A stretch of DNA of 64,000 nt from Pseudohalioglobus sediminis (lineage in GTDB: Bacteria; Pseudomonadota; Gammaproteobacteria; Pseudomonadales; Halieaceae), in contig NZ_VTUX01000001.1 of assembly GCF_008370495.1 (NCBI RefSeq), forward strand, positions 62,001 to 126,000, in the 5' to 3' direction. The position numbers and the translations under genes are program-made. A model generated the notes under the pieces. The model searched no databases. It had not been told where the DNA came from and worked only from the letters and a program-made list of their open reading frames with translations. Below are positions 42,988 through 52,488 of the stretch, piece by piece. Position 1 is the first letter of the stretch, and the number at the start of each line of letters is the position of its first letter.

Positions 42988-44370
42988 TCAAAGCGTGTTC
43001 TTGAAAATCACGCCGCCCTTCATGATCAGGTCGAAGTTTTCCTCATACTTCGTCATGACGGACATGTCTTCAAGTGGATTGCCATCGATAAGCAGCAGAT
43101 CAGCATGGGCGCCCTCCTCGATCACGCCCAGCTTACCCGGGTAGGGGTTGCGCGGCCCGGACAGGGCCAGCAGCTGGCCCGCCCTGGAGGTAGCCTGGCG
43201 CAGGATTTCAGCGTTATCGAACCACTTTGTGCGCAGTGTGAACTCTTCGTTGGCGCGAGCGATCATTTGCGGGGAGGTAATGATATCCGTGCCAAACACG
43301 ATGTTCTCAAAGCCGATTTCCTTGGCCATGGTAAACATCTGGTCTATACCCGCGTAGGCGGCGTCGTGCCTGGCTTTCATTTCGTCGTTAAAGCCCGCCG
43401 GGTGGAAGGTATAGACGATAACCTGGGGCGAAAGCCAGACGTCGTGTTTCTTCATCATGCGCATGGCTTTTTCGTTGATCAGGTTGCCGTGCTCGATGGA
43501 CTTCACGCCATTCTCCACAGCGCGAATTATGCCCTCGGAGTTGTAGACATGCGCGGTAACGTAAGTGTTCCAGTCGCTCGCAGCCTCCACGGCAGCGCGA
43601 ATCTCATCGGCAGTGTACTGGGTGGTATCCAGCGGGTCCGCGTAGGAGCCGGTGCCTCCCCCAACGGCGATCTTGATCTGCGAGGCGCGGCGGCGCAGCA
43701 CTTCGCGCACCGTCTTCAGTATTTCGTCGCGCCCGTCAGCAACCGCGACGTGGAAGTACTTCATCGGCACGCTGGGTTCGAACTCGAGTGTCGCCGGCCC
43801 CTGGGCGTCGGTGCGATGATCGGAGTGCCCTGATGTTTGCGAGATCATCGGCCCCGACGGGTACACGCGCGGCCCTTTCAGAATGCCTTCATCGATCGCG
43901 CGCTTCAGTGAGAACGAGTTTCCACTGAGCTCCCGCACCGTGGTGAAACCCTGCATCAGGTACTGCTCCGCGACTGTCGAGGCGACATAGGCCCAGTACT
44001 CGCGGTCCGACGTGAAGCCCACGCCGAAGGACATCTGTAACATCAGGTGCGCGTGCATGTCAGCCAGGCCGGGTGTCATCACGCGACCATCGGCGTCGAT
44101 AATCGTCGTCCCCTCGGGCACGTCGAGACGCTCGCCGACGGCGACAATCATACCGTCCTGCACCAGCACGTCCTGGCCAACGATGAGTTTCGGTCCGACA
44201 CCGTCGAATATCCGCGCGCCGGTGATCAGGGTGCCTGCCCCGGCGCGCTCTTGTGCCACCGCGGCGCTGGACAGGATTAGCGCCATGCAAGCGCCCTGCA
44301 TAATCCGGGAGATTACAACCAGCGTTATCTTCAGAACCTGACTCCGTTTCTGTGAACAGAATTGCAACAT
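42988..44370 (-). CDS. Amidohydrolase family protein, secreted
   Basis: 460 residues from the ATG at 44370, which has GGAGG six bases upstream; the open frame reaches 44730 but overlaps the next gene and lacks features. A hydrophobic signal segment (KITLVVISRIMQGACMALILS) precedes the mature region. It has GLADMHAHLM (H106, H108), VTAHVYNSEG, SIEHGNLIN and IVFGTDIIT (Asp), an imidazolonepropionase-like amidohydrolase. It lies 106 bases from the upstream alpha/beta-hydrolase on the same strand, probably one operon. Confidence 0.88.
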   Translation of the reverse strand: MLQFCSQKRSQVLKITLVVISRIMQGACMALILSSAAVAQERAGAGTLITGARIFDGVGPKLIVGQDVLVQDGMIVAVGERLDVPEGTTIIDADGRVMTPGLADMHAHLMLQMSFGVGFTSDREYWAYVASTVAEQYLMQGFTTVRELSGNSFSLKRAIDEGILKGPRVYPSGPMISQTSGHSDHRTDAQGPATLEFEPSVPMKYFHVAVADGRDEILKTVREVLRRRASQIKIAVGGGTGSYADPLDTTQYTADEIRAAVEAASDWNTYVTAHVYNSEGIIRAVENGVKSIEHGNLINEKAMRMMKKHDVWLSPQVIVYTFHPAGFNDEMKARHDAAYAGIDQMFTMAKEIGFENIVFGTDIITSPQMIARANEEFTLRTKWFDNAEILRQATSRAGQLLALSGPRNPYPGKLGVIEEGAHADLLLIDGNPLEDMSVMTKYEENFDLIMKGGVIFKNTL

Positions 44371-44476
44371 GGTAAACCTCCGCATCCCGAGTGCAAGACA
44401 ATCCCTTGCGTGGACGCGACATTGCGCCCCCGGGGAGCAATCGTGCCCTTGAGGGTCGGGAAACGGGCTCTCTGCG

Positions 44477-45625
44477 TCAATCGCTGCACGATCCCTGATG
44501 CACGACATCACTGGGAAGCGAACTGCCAAGGATGTCCCGCCTGACGATACGCTCGAAGTCGTCGTACTGTTCCACATGAGGCCAGTGCGCGGCTTGCTCA
44601 AAGCGATAGAAACGTTTTGTCGGCGCCTGCAGATTATCGAAGTAGACTCTGGCCTGCCGATAGGTGGTCTGGTAGTCGTGAACGCCCTGGAAGATGAATA
44701 CGGGGATACTCTGCCTGGGCACCGTGACACTCAGATCTGTTGCGATAATCTGCAGCCATAGCTGCTCCAGGCTGACGCGTAAAGCCAGTTCATTGATGTC
44801 CCGCTCCCGCTTGGTGTAGTGAGGCAAAGCCGCCATGGCTTTAACATACTCATCGGCCCCCACCACCTTGTCGTAGCGCGCGCCGCGGAAGTAGTGCACC
44901 AGTGGGCGATTTATCGCCAGGTATTCAAGCCAGGACCCCACTGCAGCCGTCTGCGGCAGACGCAGTTGATCAATCGCGGCGGTGATGTTCTCGTCGGCAG
45001 CTTGCTCCCGCCTGCTTTTCAACCAGGCGAGCGTCTCTGCCTCGGAGCGTGCCTGATTACTGCTCTGGCCAACGCCGATGTACGCGTGGAACAACTGGGG
45101 ATGCAGGAAGGCGGTGTGAGAGCCCAGCACACTGCCCCAGGAATGTCCCAGCAGGTAGATCTTTTCCTTGTCGAACTTCGACCTGAGGTAGCTGGCAACC
45201 GCAGCCGTATCCTCTACCAAACTGTCAAGATTGATGGACGATACATCCAGGTCCGGCGGGTTGGACATGCCCGTACCGCGCTGATCCCAATAGGCGACCG
45301 TGAACAGGTTTTCAATCCTGCTCCATTGCGCATCGTCATATAGTGCCGGGTAGACCGGCCTGCCCGGTCCGCCGTGGAGATACAACAGCACAGGATTACT
45401 GGCGTTGTTGCCGCGGATGACGATTCCCTGGGGAATTCCGCCAATTACGGGACGCTCTACCAGGGCTACCCCTGACGTGCTGGCACATGCAGGCTCAGCC
45501 GGCAGCGTATCCGCCGCCTGAGCTGTGGTGGTGAAAATGACAATTAGCAGGACAAGCGTGGCACCCAGACGGCGTGCCACGCTTGCTGCAGTATAGTGAG
45601 CCTGATCGGCTACCATCGCACCCAT
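44477..45625 (-). CDS. Alpha/beta-hydrolase, proline iminopeptidase-like (S33), secreted
   Basis: 382 residues with a signal peptide (GATLVLLIVIFTTTAQAAD). Oxyanion motif LYLHGGPGRPVYP, then YWDQRGTGMSNPP, nucleophile LLGHSWGSVLGS, Asp in FQGVHDYQT and His in QAAHWPHVEQ. These are the S33 aminopeptidase hallmarks; the true substrate could be an amide or ester. It begins 18 bases after the TonB-receptor gene to its right, on the same strand, and is followed by an amidohydrolase, so uptake and cleavage are probably linked. Confidence 0.88.
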   Translation of the reverse strand: MGAMVADQAHYTAASVARRLGATLVLLIVIFTTTAQAADTLPAEPACASTSGVALVERPVIGGIPQGIVIRGNNASNPVLLYLHGGPGRPVYPALYDDAQWSRIENLFTVAYWDQRGTGMSNPPDLDVSSINLDSLVEDTAAVASYLRSKFDKEKIYLLGHSWGSVLGSHTAFLHPQLFHAYIGVGQSSNQARSEAETLAWLKSRREQAADENITAAIDQLRLPQTAAVGSWLEYLAINRPLVHYFRGARYDKVVGADEYVKAMAALPHYTKRERDINELALRVSLEQLWLQIIATDLSVTVPRQSIPVFIFQGVHDYQTTYRQARVYFDNLQAPTKRFYRFEQAAHWPHVEQYDDFERIVRRDILGSSLPSDVVHQGSCSD

Positions 45626-45643
45626 TGGCCGCGACTGCCTGGA

Positions 45644-47893
45644 TCAGAAGTTGTACTTGGCCTCGACACCGTAAGTACGGGGCATGGCGTAACCACCGAG
45701 AATAGTGCCGAAGAAGTCACGGAAGCTGTAGTTCTGGTAATCGTTGTCAGTGAGGTTACGCCCCCAGACCGACACTTCCCAGGTTTCAGCGTCGCTCACC
45801 AGGCCAATACGCGCGCTGATGGTGCCATAGCTGTCTACCTCGCCAAAGGCGACCTCGGTTCCATCGGCGAGGGTATAGCCCTCGTCGTTGCTTGCCGTGA
45901 TGTAGTAGCCATCGGTATAGGCGTAATCTGCGCGCAACAACAGGCTGGACTCAATGGACGGCAGCGGGTAGTAGTACTGGGCGCCGAGCGAGGCAGTCAC
46001 TTTGGGCGCATAGGGCAATTCGTTGCCGGAAGCGTCACCGCCCTCCGCATCTCCGCCCGGGAAGCTGTCGAACTCGGCATCCAACAGGCCCAGGGCCGCA
46101 GTCAACTGCAGGTTCACCGTGGGCTGGTAGGTCAGATCAACCTCAACACCCTGGGTCACCACTTCCGCCGCGTTGGTGATGGACAGTGCCGTGCGGCCGC
46201 CACCGAGATCGACGTACTGGTTCACCTGGTAGTCTTCGAACTCGGAGTAAAACAGTGCCACACCCAGGCGCAGGTTCTGATCCGGGAACTCGCCTTTATA
46301 ACCTATCTCGTAGCTGGTTACGGTTTCTTCGTCGAACTCAATGCCGGCTTCGACCTGGTCCACGTTGATGAAGTCGAGGTTGTAACCGCCGCTCTTGGAG
46401 CCGGTGGAAACCCGGCCGTAGATATAGCTGTCTTCGAACACCGCGTAATTAAGGCTGATGGTCGGGTCAAAGCTGGTGTCGGTGCGGCTGTCCTTGACTG
46501 TGGTCGTGGCAATCCTGAAGGCACCGGAGTTTGAACCGTCAATACTCCAGTCCACGTCCTTGGTCTCTTCACCGTAGCGGAAACCCACGCCCAGGGTGAG
46601 GCGATCAGTCAGGTCGTAGGTACCGTTGGCATAGATCGCATAGCTCTCGGTATCGACTGCGCCGTCGATATCAACCACCTTCATGGTCGGGTCTATACCG
46701 AATACCGAAATGGGCACCTCGGCGCCGGCACCGGGGAAGAACACCGTGCCTGTCCCGGCAATCGCATCGCGGTCAGTGGTGCTGTCCTGCTGGTAATAGT
46801 AGATACCCGCCACATACTTGAAGCTTGAATCGTCAGGCGAGATGATCTGGAACTCCTGGGTGGTTTGCTCGTAGGCGTCGGTATAGAGCACACCCAGGAA
46901 TTCGGCGCTATCGTAATCGGGATCCGCATCGTAAAAGATCTCGCTATCACGGTAGGCGGTGATTGACTTGAACAGGTAGCCGCCATCGGTATCGTAGTCG
47001 AAGGTCACCGAGGCGCCTTTGAGCTCTTTGTCTTCAATGAGCGTCTGCTGGGAGATTTTATACTTGGCAGCGCCCTCGTCCGGCCGGGCAAAACCGAAGG
47101 TGTCTGTCAGCGGCTCGCCGTTGAAACCCTTGCGATCCTGTTCCAGGTAATCAGCACTGATGTTCATCTCCAGCGAGTCGGTCAACGCGGAACGCAGCTG
47201 CACACGGCCGGAGAGTACGTCGCGCTCATTGACCTTGTCGCCGTTGAACACGTTGTCGATGTAGCCATCACGGGTGGTTTTATTGCCGTAGAGCTTCATG
47301 CTGGTGGTGTCTGTGAACGGCACGGTGACAGAACCCTGCAACTCGAGGTTATCGTAGTTGCCGACATTAACCCCTACCGAGCCTTCGAACTCATCACCCG
47401 GTTTTACCGATGTCAGGCTGATAGCCCCGGCTACGGTGTTCTTGCCGAACAGCGTGCCCTGTGGGCCGCGCAGTACTTCAACCTGCGCCAGGTCAATCAT
47501 GCCCTGGTTGGCGGCCGGCGACTGCCCGAGGTAAACACCGTCGAGGTAAACCCCCACGCGGCTGTCAAAGCCGATGTTGCGGCTGTTGGCGCCGACACCG
47601 CGAATAACGATATTGGTGCCAAAGTCGGAGTTCTGGCTGATCATCAGGTTGGGGGTGAGATCGCCCAGTTCCTTAAGCTCTTTCACGCCGCTCTGCTCGA
47701 TGGTCTCGGCACTCAGGGTGGTGATGGAAATCGGTACTTCAATCAGTCGCTCAGAGCGCTTCTGGGCGGTTACCACCACTTCCTCGAGCATCGATTCCTG
47801 TGCCTGTACCGCAGCCACGCCGCTCAACAACGCGCTGCTCACGGCTGCCTGCAACAGGAAGTTTGTCGTACGCTTACATATTATGGATTTCAT
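45644..47893 (-). CDS. TonB-dependent outer membrane receptor
   Basis: 749 residues. The N-terminal signal region (NFLLQAAVSSALLSGVAAVQAQ) precedes a TonB box-like MLEEVVVTAQKRSERL. The plug domain has GVKELKELGDLTPNLMISQ and VLRGPQGTLFGKNTVAGAIS. A 22-strand type barrel ends in YGVEAKYNF. It lies immediately upstream of the S33 hydrolase and amidohydrolase genes (18 bases), suggesting one operon that imports and cleaves a common substrate. Confidence 0.95.
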   Translation of the reverse strand: MKSIICKRTTNFLLQAAVSSALLSGVAAVQAQESMLEEVVVTAQKRSERLIEVPISITTLSAETIEQSGVKELKELGDLTPNLMISQNSDFGTNIVIRGVGANSRNIGFDSRVGVYLDGVYLGQSPAANQGMIDLAQVEVLRGPQGTLFGKNTVAGAISLTSVKPGDEFEGSVGVNVGNYDNLELQGSVTVPFTDTTSMKLYGNKTTRDGYIDNVFNGDKVNERDVLSGRVQLRSALTDSLEMNISADYLEQDRKGFNGEPLTDTFGFARPDEGAAKYKISQQTLIEDKELKGASVTFDYDTDGGYLFKSITAYRDSEIFYDADPDYDSAEFLGVLYTDAYEQTTQEFQIISPDDSSFKYVAGIYYYQQDSTTDRDAIAGTGTVFFPGAGAEVPISVFGIDPTMKVVDIDGAVDTESYAIYANGTYDLTDRLTLGVGFRYGEETKDVDWSIDGSNSGAFRIATTTVKDSRTDTSFDPTISLNYAVFEDSYIYGRVSTGSKSGGYNLDFINVDQVEAGIEFDEETVTSYEIGYKGEFPDQNLRLGVALFYSEFEDYQVNQYVDLGGGRTALSITNAAEVVTQGVEVDLTYQPTVNLQLTAALGLLDAEFDSFPGGDAEGGDASGNELPYAPKVTASLGAQYYYPLPSIESSLLLRADYAYTDGYYITASNDEGYTLADGTEVAFGEVDSYGTISARIGLVSDAETWEVSVWGRNLTDNDYQNYSFRDFFGTILGGYAMPRTYGVEAKYNF

Positions 47894-48513
47894 CAGAATG
47901 TTCTCTCACGATTATTTTTTAATTTGCGGATTCGGGCACAACCGGCCCTGCCGGTATGCAACAGCCTGTCTCGGCCTTATTGCGCTACCAGTTACTAGTG
48001 CGATGCGCAGTATCGCCAGTCGGCAACACTCAAGCTTGTTGTGAATGGACAAATTTGCGACTGGAAAAGATGGACTGACCAGGCGCCGCCCTTGCGCGTT
48101 GGATGGGCCCAATGGATTGCGCTCACCAGCGCAACCGAAACCGCCAATCCCATGGCCGCTGAGATGGGCGCCAGGATTGGCATCGGCACAATTCACCACT
48201 GCAAGGAGAGATACCGGCGGGAATGCGGTTCTAGTCACACCGGATTGTGACAGTACTGTGAAGAGTCTTTGCTCGCCGGGTCTACCCGCGCCGCAACAAC
48301 GCAACTTCGACTTTTCTTAGACTATTTTGTAAGAGACTATGCCAGACTCAGCTAGTAGTCTAAGCTCTATGAAACGCTCTTCATCACGACCTATACTAGA
48401 AATCCGGGAAGACACATGCTTGAGTCACCTATCCATCCGCCTGCTAATTCCATCATACCGACGAGGGGCAGCCGTTGAAGCGGCCTTTGGGTAAAAGCGA
48501 GAGTTCGCACCCC
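47894..48513. other. Intergenic region with repeat copy 1
   Basis: 620 bases between two divergent outer membrane protein genes. It contains copy 1 of the 87-bp repeat (47999-48085) and otherwise no gene with support. Short frames here are coded across the repeat and are probably spurious. Confidence 0.55.
47999..48085 (+). repeat. 87-bp direct repeat, copy 1
   Basis: It matches 52233-52319 without gaps, with about four base differences. The two copies are in the same orientation and bracket the porin and amidohydrolase genes. Confidence 0.85.
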
Positions 48514-49998
48514 ATGCATCGGAAAAAACTACCGGTCTGCCTGGCTATAACGATTCTGTGCTCTTTGCATTTACCCGTGGCCCATGGCCAGGTCGAAGAA
48601 GCCTCGGAACTGAGAAAGCAACTCGAAATAGAGCGCCGGCGACTCTCTGAGCAAATGCAGCAACTGCAACAGCAAATGGCGCAGATCAAACGGCAGTCTG
48701 AGCGACTGGATGACCTTGAACGGCGCCTCGACGAAGCTGAAAACGTTACTCCGCCGTTGCAGGATCCGAAGCCCGCAGCAGAACAGTCCATAGCCATGGC
48801 GCCCACAGTTGATGCCGCTGATACAGCAGATCAAGCCGTGGAGGAACTTTCCGGTGAGGTACGCGAAACACACCAGTTGCTGACCCGCAACGAGATCGTT
48901 TCCGACACCTTCCCCGGGTCCTGGCCAATGTTCGGTACCGATCTGCGCCTGAAAGTCGGCGGTTACATCAAGGCGGATTTCGTCGCCGATTTCGATGGCA
49001 CCCGTGACCCAACACAGTTTCTCATGCGCACCATTCCGGTGCAGGGAACACAGGACTACGGCGCCGACCCCTATGTTGATTTTTTCGCCAAAGAGACCCG
49101 CTTCAACCTGGATATACGCCGGACTCTCCCTGGCTCTGTGCCACTGAGAGGCTTTATTGAGGGCGATTTTTTTTCGTCGGATAACCAATTCAGGCTGCGT
49201 CATGCCTACGTCACTGCCGGTGACTTCATTGTTGGCCAGACCTGGACCGCATTGTCGTTTCTTGAAGCGATGCCCTACATGATCGACTTCGCGGCAGGCG
49301 ATGCCCTGTTTGGCGGCCGCGCGGCCCAGATACGGTATCAGACGTCACTCGATGATCGCTGGAAACTGTCTGTCGGACTGGAAGAACTGCAGTTCCTGGG
49401 TATTCAGAACGCCAACGAGCTGCCAGGAAAAGCGACAACACAGTGGCCGTTGCTCGCATTCCGAGCAGACTATCGCTACGACAGTGGCTTGCTGCTGATG
49501 GGGGCAAGCATCGGCCAGCTCCACTGGGATGGAGACTCGGGCACGCCTTCGGACAGCGAGGTTCAGATAGCAGCCCTGGTTGCAGGCCGCCAGAACCTGA
49601 CTGAGCGTGCCTATGCCACGTGGCACCTCTCGTACAGTGAAGGTGCCGGTGAAAACGTTATGGCCTTTGCCGGTACTGACGCCAACGCGGTGCTGGACGC
49701 GAATGGGAACCTGAAGACGATTCCAGCCTTCGCCGCGGTGCTCGGCTTCGGCTATGACTGGACATCCACGCTGTCATCAAACTTCTCTTATGCCTATGGC
49801 TGGCTGGACACACCGGACACTCGAGACCCGCTGGCACTGAAGCGGGGCGGCATAGGCCACCTGAACCTGATCTGGAAGCCCAACGAAAACGGACATTTTT
49901 CCACGGGCGCGGAAATCATGTATGGAAAGACACGAGTGCAGAACAATGCCACTGGAGATGCGACGCGGCTGCAGCTAATGGCGAAGTTTGAGTTCTAG
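48514..49998 (+). CDS. DcaP-like outer membrane porin
   Basis: 494 residues from the ATG at 48514, which gives a signal peptide (RKKLPVCLAITILCSLHLPVAHG); an in-frame TTG at 48475 has GAGGGG upstream and is an alternative. Residues about 25-80 form a Gln-rich coiled coil (LRKQLEIERRRLSEQMQQLQ). The barrel follows, with LRLKVGGYIKADFVADFDGT and the FFAKETRFNLDIRR strand typical of DcaP porins, ending LQLMAKFEF. These porins are trimeric and take up negatively charged or dicarboxylic compounds. It is followed by an amidohydrolase, 258 bases away. Confidence 0.88.
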   Translation: MHRKKLPVCLAITILCSLHLPVAHGQVEEASELRKQLEIERRRLSEQMQQLQQQMAQIKRQSERLDDLERRLDEAENVTPPLQDPKPAAEQSIAMAPTVDAADTADQAVEELSGEVRETHQLLTRNEIVSDTFPGSWPMFGTDLRLKVGGYIKADFVADFDGTRDPTQFLMRTIPVQGTQDYGADPYVDFFAKETRFNLDIRRTLPGSVPLRGFIEGDFFSSDNQFRLRHAYVTAGDFIVGQTWTALSFLEAMPYMIDFAAGDALFGGRAAQIRYQTSLDDRWKLSVGLEELQFLGIQNANELPGKATTQWPLLAFRADYRYDSGLLLMGASIGQLHWDGDSGTPSDSEVQIAALVAGRQNLTERAYATWHLSYSEGAGENVMAFAGTDANAVLDANGNLKTIPAFAAVLGFGYDWTSTLSSNFSYAYGWLDTPDTRDPLALKRGGIGHLNLIWKPNENGHFSTGAEIMYGKTRVQNNATGDATRLQLMAKFEF

Positions 49999-50256
49999 GT
50001 GACACGAAATGAGCCAGGCTGCGAATATCTCCTCTGTGGTAAACGGAGTTTTTGCCACACTGAAAACGTTATTGCAGCGTGTTGAACAATGGCCAATCAC
50101 GCAAGAAATCGTAGGCCATTATTCTCAAACCCGGTCACGATGAGGTGACACAAGTGAAGCGACTAACCAACCTTTTTCGGCGGCAATCGCCAAAGTATGT
50201 CGCTTATTCGGGTCCGACATCACGACGGATCAGGACACACTGCAATCGGAGCTGCC

Positions 50257-52017
50257 ATGTTGACTAACCGACTCACCCTCGCTCTGTGCTTCCTCCTGGG
50301 CACTCCATTGCTGGCCAGTTGCCAGCGCTCGGAGCCTGAGCGCGCCCCGCCCTCCCCTGTTGTTGGCGCGTCCGCCGTCGAGGTCGCCGATACGATCTAT
50401 TTCGGCGGCCCCATCATCACGGTCGACGAGGCGGCACCCGCCGCCGAGGCCGTCGCCGTGCGCGCAGGTCGTATTCAGGCGGTCGGGACCATGGCAGAAC
50501 TGGAGCCGCTCACCAGCCCTGATACGCAGCGGATTGATCTGAAAGGCCGCACCCTCGCCCCGGGCTTCGTTGATGGGCACATGCACATCAACGGCCTGGG
50601 CCTGCAGGCGATCGGCGCCAATCTGCTGGCACCGCCTGACGGAGAGGTACGATCCATCGACGACCTCGTCGAATCGTTGCAGCAGTGGGCCGGGGAATCC
50701 AACGATGACGAACGGATAGGCTGGATTTTCGGCATGGGCTTCGATGACGCCATACTGGAGGAGCGCCGCTTTCCAACCCGGGACGACCTGGACCGGGTCA
50801 GCACAGACAAGCCGGTGATGGCCATTCATATCTCGGGGCACTTCGCCTCGGTGAACAGCAAGGGGCTCGAGGTCATCGGCTATACGGCAGACACGCCGGA
50901 TCCTGAAGGGGGTATTATCCAGAGGCGGCCGGGAAGTATGGAACCCAACGGCGTGCTAGAAGAACTGGCCGCCATTCCGGTGTACATGCGGGAAATTTCC
51001 CCGCGCACACCCGAGGACGCTCGCTACGTGATGGAACAAGGGCTGGAACTCGCCATGTCCTTCGGTTACACCACCGCGCAGGAAGGACGCGCCTTCGTCA
51101 ATATCCATAACAATCTTGCCGCCTATGCCGATGCGGTGGGTTTTCCCATCGACGTTGTCAGCTATATCGACTACGCGGATCTCTCGCCTCTCTCCAGTGA
51201 CTGGTATGGCAAGGGCTACCAGAACGGGTACCGCGTCGGCGGCGTGAAAGTCACCCTGGACGGGTCGCCCCAGGGGCGCACGGCCTGGCGCACGGAACCT
51301 TACTTACTGCCACCGGAAGGCCAGGGGCCCGACTACGCCGGCTACCCCGCCATCCCCGACGATCAGGTGGTTATCGATATCGTGGACCAGGCCTATCGCA
51401 ATGGCTGGCAGGTACTTATGCATGTCAACGGCGACGCGGCAGTGGACCAGATGATCAGGGCGATTCGTCCGGCCCAGAAAAAGTACGGCCCCGGAGACCG
51501 CCGCCATGTGCTCGTCCACGGACAGTACACGCGCCTGGACCAGTTGCCGGAGATGGCGGAATTGCAGATCGTAGGCAGTTTCTTCCCCATGCACACGTTC
51601 TACTGGGGTGACTGGCACGTTGAGCTGATCGGCCCGGACAAGGCGCGGCATATTTCCCCAGTCCGCTCAGCCCTGGACCATGGCATTCCTATCACCAGCC
51701 ACACGGACGCGCCGGTAGTACTGCCTAATCTCATGCAGGTGATGTGGGCCACGGTGAATCGGGTGACCCGGAGCGGCAAGATACTGGGCCCGGAGGAACG
51801 CCTGACCCCGGAGGAAGCGTTCAAGGCCGTCACTCTGTGGGGCGCCTGGCAACACTTCGAAGAAGACGAAAAGGGTTCTCTTACCCGCGGCAAACGCGCA
51901 GACCTGGTCATCCTGTCAGACAACCCGTTAACCATTGAGCCGATGCGAATCAACGACATCGTGGTGCTCGAAACGATCAAGGACGGGCAGACAGTCTGGC
52001 GCCGCGAGGCGCCCTGA
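50257..52017 (+). CDS. YtcJ-type amidohydrolase lipoprotein
   Basis: 586 residues from the ATG at 50257 (GGAG upstream), giving a signal peptide with lipobox LLASC (C22). Metal ligands H108/H110 (GFVDGHMHING), MHVNGDAAVDQMI and TSHTDAPVVLPN are visible. It is a close relative of the protein at 1402-3114 in layout. Likely attached to a membrane and facing the periplasm. Lies in the unit bracketed by the 87-bp repeats, together with the DcaP-like porin. Confidence 0.88.
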   Translation: MLTNRLTLALCFLLGTPLLASCQRSEPERAPPSPVVGASAVEVADTIYFGGPIITVDEAAPAAEAVAVRAGRIQAVGTMAELEPLTSPDTQRIDLKGRTLAPGFVDGHMHINGLGLQAIGANLLAPPDGEVRSIDDLVESLQQWAGESNDDERIGWIFGMGFDDAILEERRFPTRDDLDRVSTDKPVMAIHISGHFASVNSKGLEVIGYTADTPDPEGGIIQRRPGSMEPNGVLEELAAIPVYMREISPRTPEDARYVMEQGLELAMSFGYTTAQEGRAFVNIHNNLAAYADAVGFPIDVVSYIDYADLSPLSSDWYGKGYQNGYRVGGVKVTLDGSPQGRTAWRTEPYLLPPEGQGPDYAGYPAIPDDQVVIDIVDQAYRNGWQVLMHVNGDAAVDQMIRAIRPAQKKYGPGDRRHVLVHGQYTRLDQLPEMAELQIVGSFFPMHTFYWGDWHVELIGPDKARHISPVRSALDHGIPITSHTDAPVVLPNLMQVMWATVNRVTRSGKILGPEERLTPEEAFKAVTLWGAWQHFEEDEKGSLTRGKRADLVILSDNPLTIEPMRINDIVVLETIKDGQTVWRREAP

Positions 52018-52044
52018 GTTAACGGCTGCGGCCATGTCTTATTG

Positions 52045-52233
52045 GCCCTCACCCTCTTTCCCGGCAAGCGCTTGCGACAGTGGCCGCAAGAACCGGGTCA
52101 GCGGGGAACTGGGCACGGTTGAGTAATAGGCTATAACGATGCCCTCCTCCGGTAATACGTATAGCCCCTGCCCGAACATCCCGCCCTTGAACATGCCGCC
52201 ATCGGCATACACCGCGTCCCACTGGCGTGAATT
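52045..52233 (-). pseudogene. Copy of the 3' end of the serine hydrolase gene
   Basis: 189 bases are identical to 62458-62646 except one base (T for C). They encode the last about 62 residues of the serine hydrolase (RQWDAVYADGGMFKG... to GKEGEG). The match starts directly before the stop codon of the full gene and ends at a GTGAATT. The rest of the gene is missing, and repeat copy 2 follows at 52233. A 74-codon frame (52039-52263) runs through both, ending in a Gln codon and TAA, but there is no sign it is expressed. Confidence 0.85.
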
Positions 52234-52319
52234 GCGATGCGCAGTATCGCCAGCCGGCAACACTCAAGCTTGTTGTGAATGGACAAACTTGCGACTGGAA
52301 GAGATGGACTGAACAGGCG
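52233..52319 (+). repeat. 87-bp direct repeat, copy 2
   Basis: It matches 47999-48085 with about four differences. The left edge abuts the copied serine hydrolase fragment with a one-base overlap, so the junction between the two is exact. Confidence 0.85.
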
Positions 52320-52488
52320 TCAGGTTCCATGCGCCGCTTCGCACCAGTGCCGTTGCCGGCGAGTTTTGTATGAATCAATTGGCTCCATGTCGTCCCGCTA
52401 ACTGGCGCTACCTTGTGCCCGGGAAATTGTTAAGGTTTAGTCTGGCGTGGTAACGGCTTGAACGAGGTAGCCCTGTGAGTGAGTGTCA

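Noticed and set aside
52039-52263. Small fusion gene from the serine hydrolase copy
   Set aside because: The frame is open through the copied fragment, but there is no ribosome site or signal peptide and the catalytic part is missing.
47999-52319. Integron cassette with attC sites
   Set aside because: The repeats show no R/L box core pattern (such as RYYYAAC / GTTRRRY) in the correct arrangement, and no integron integrase is present.
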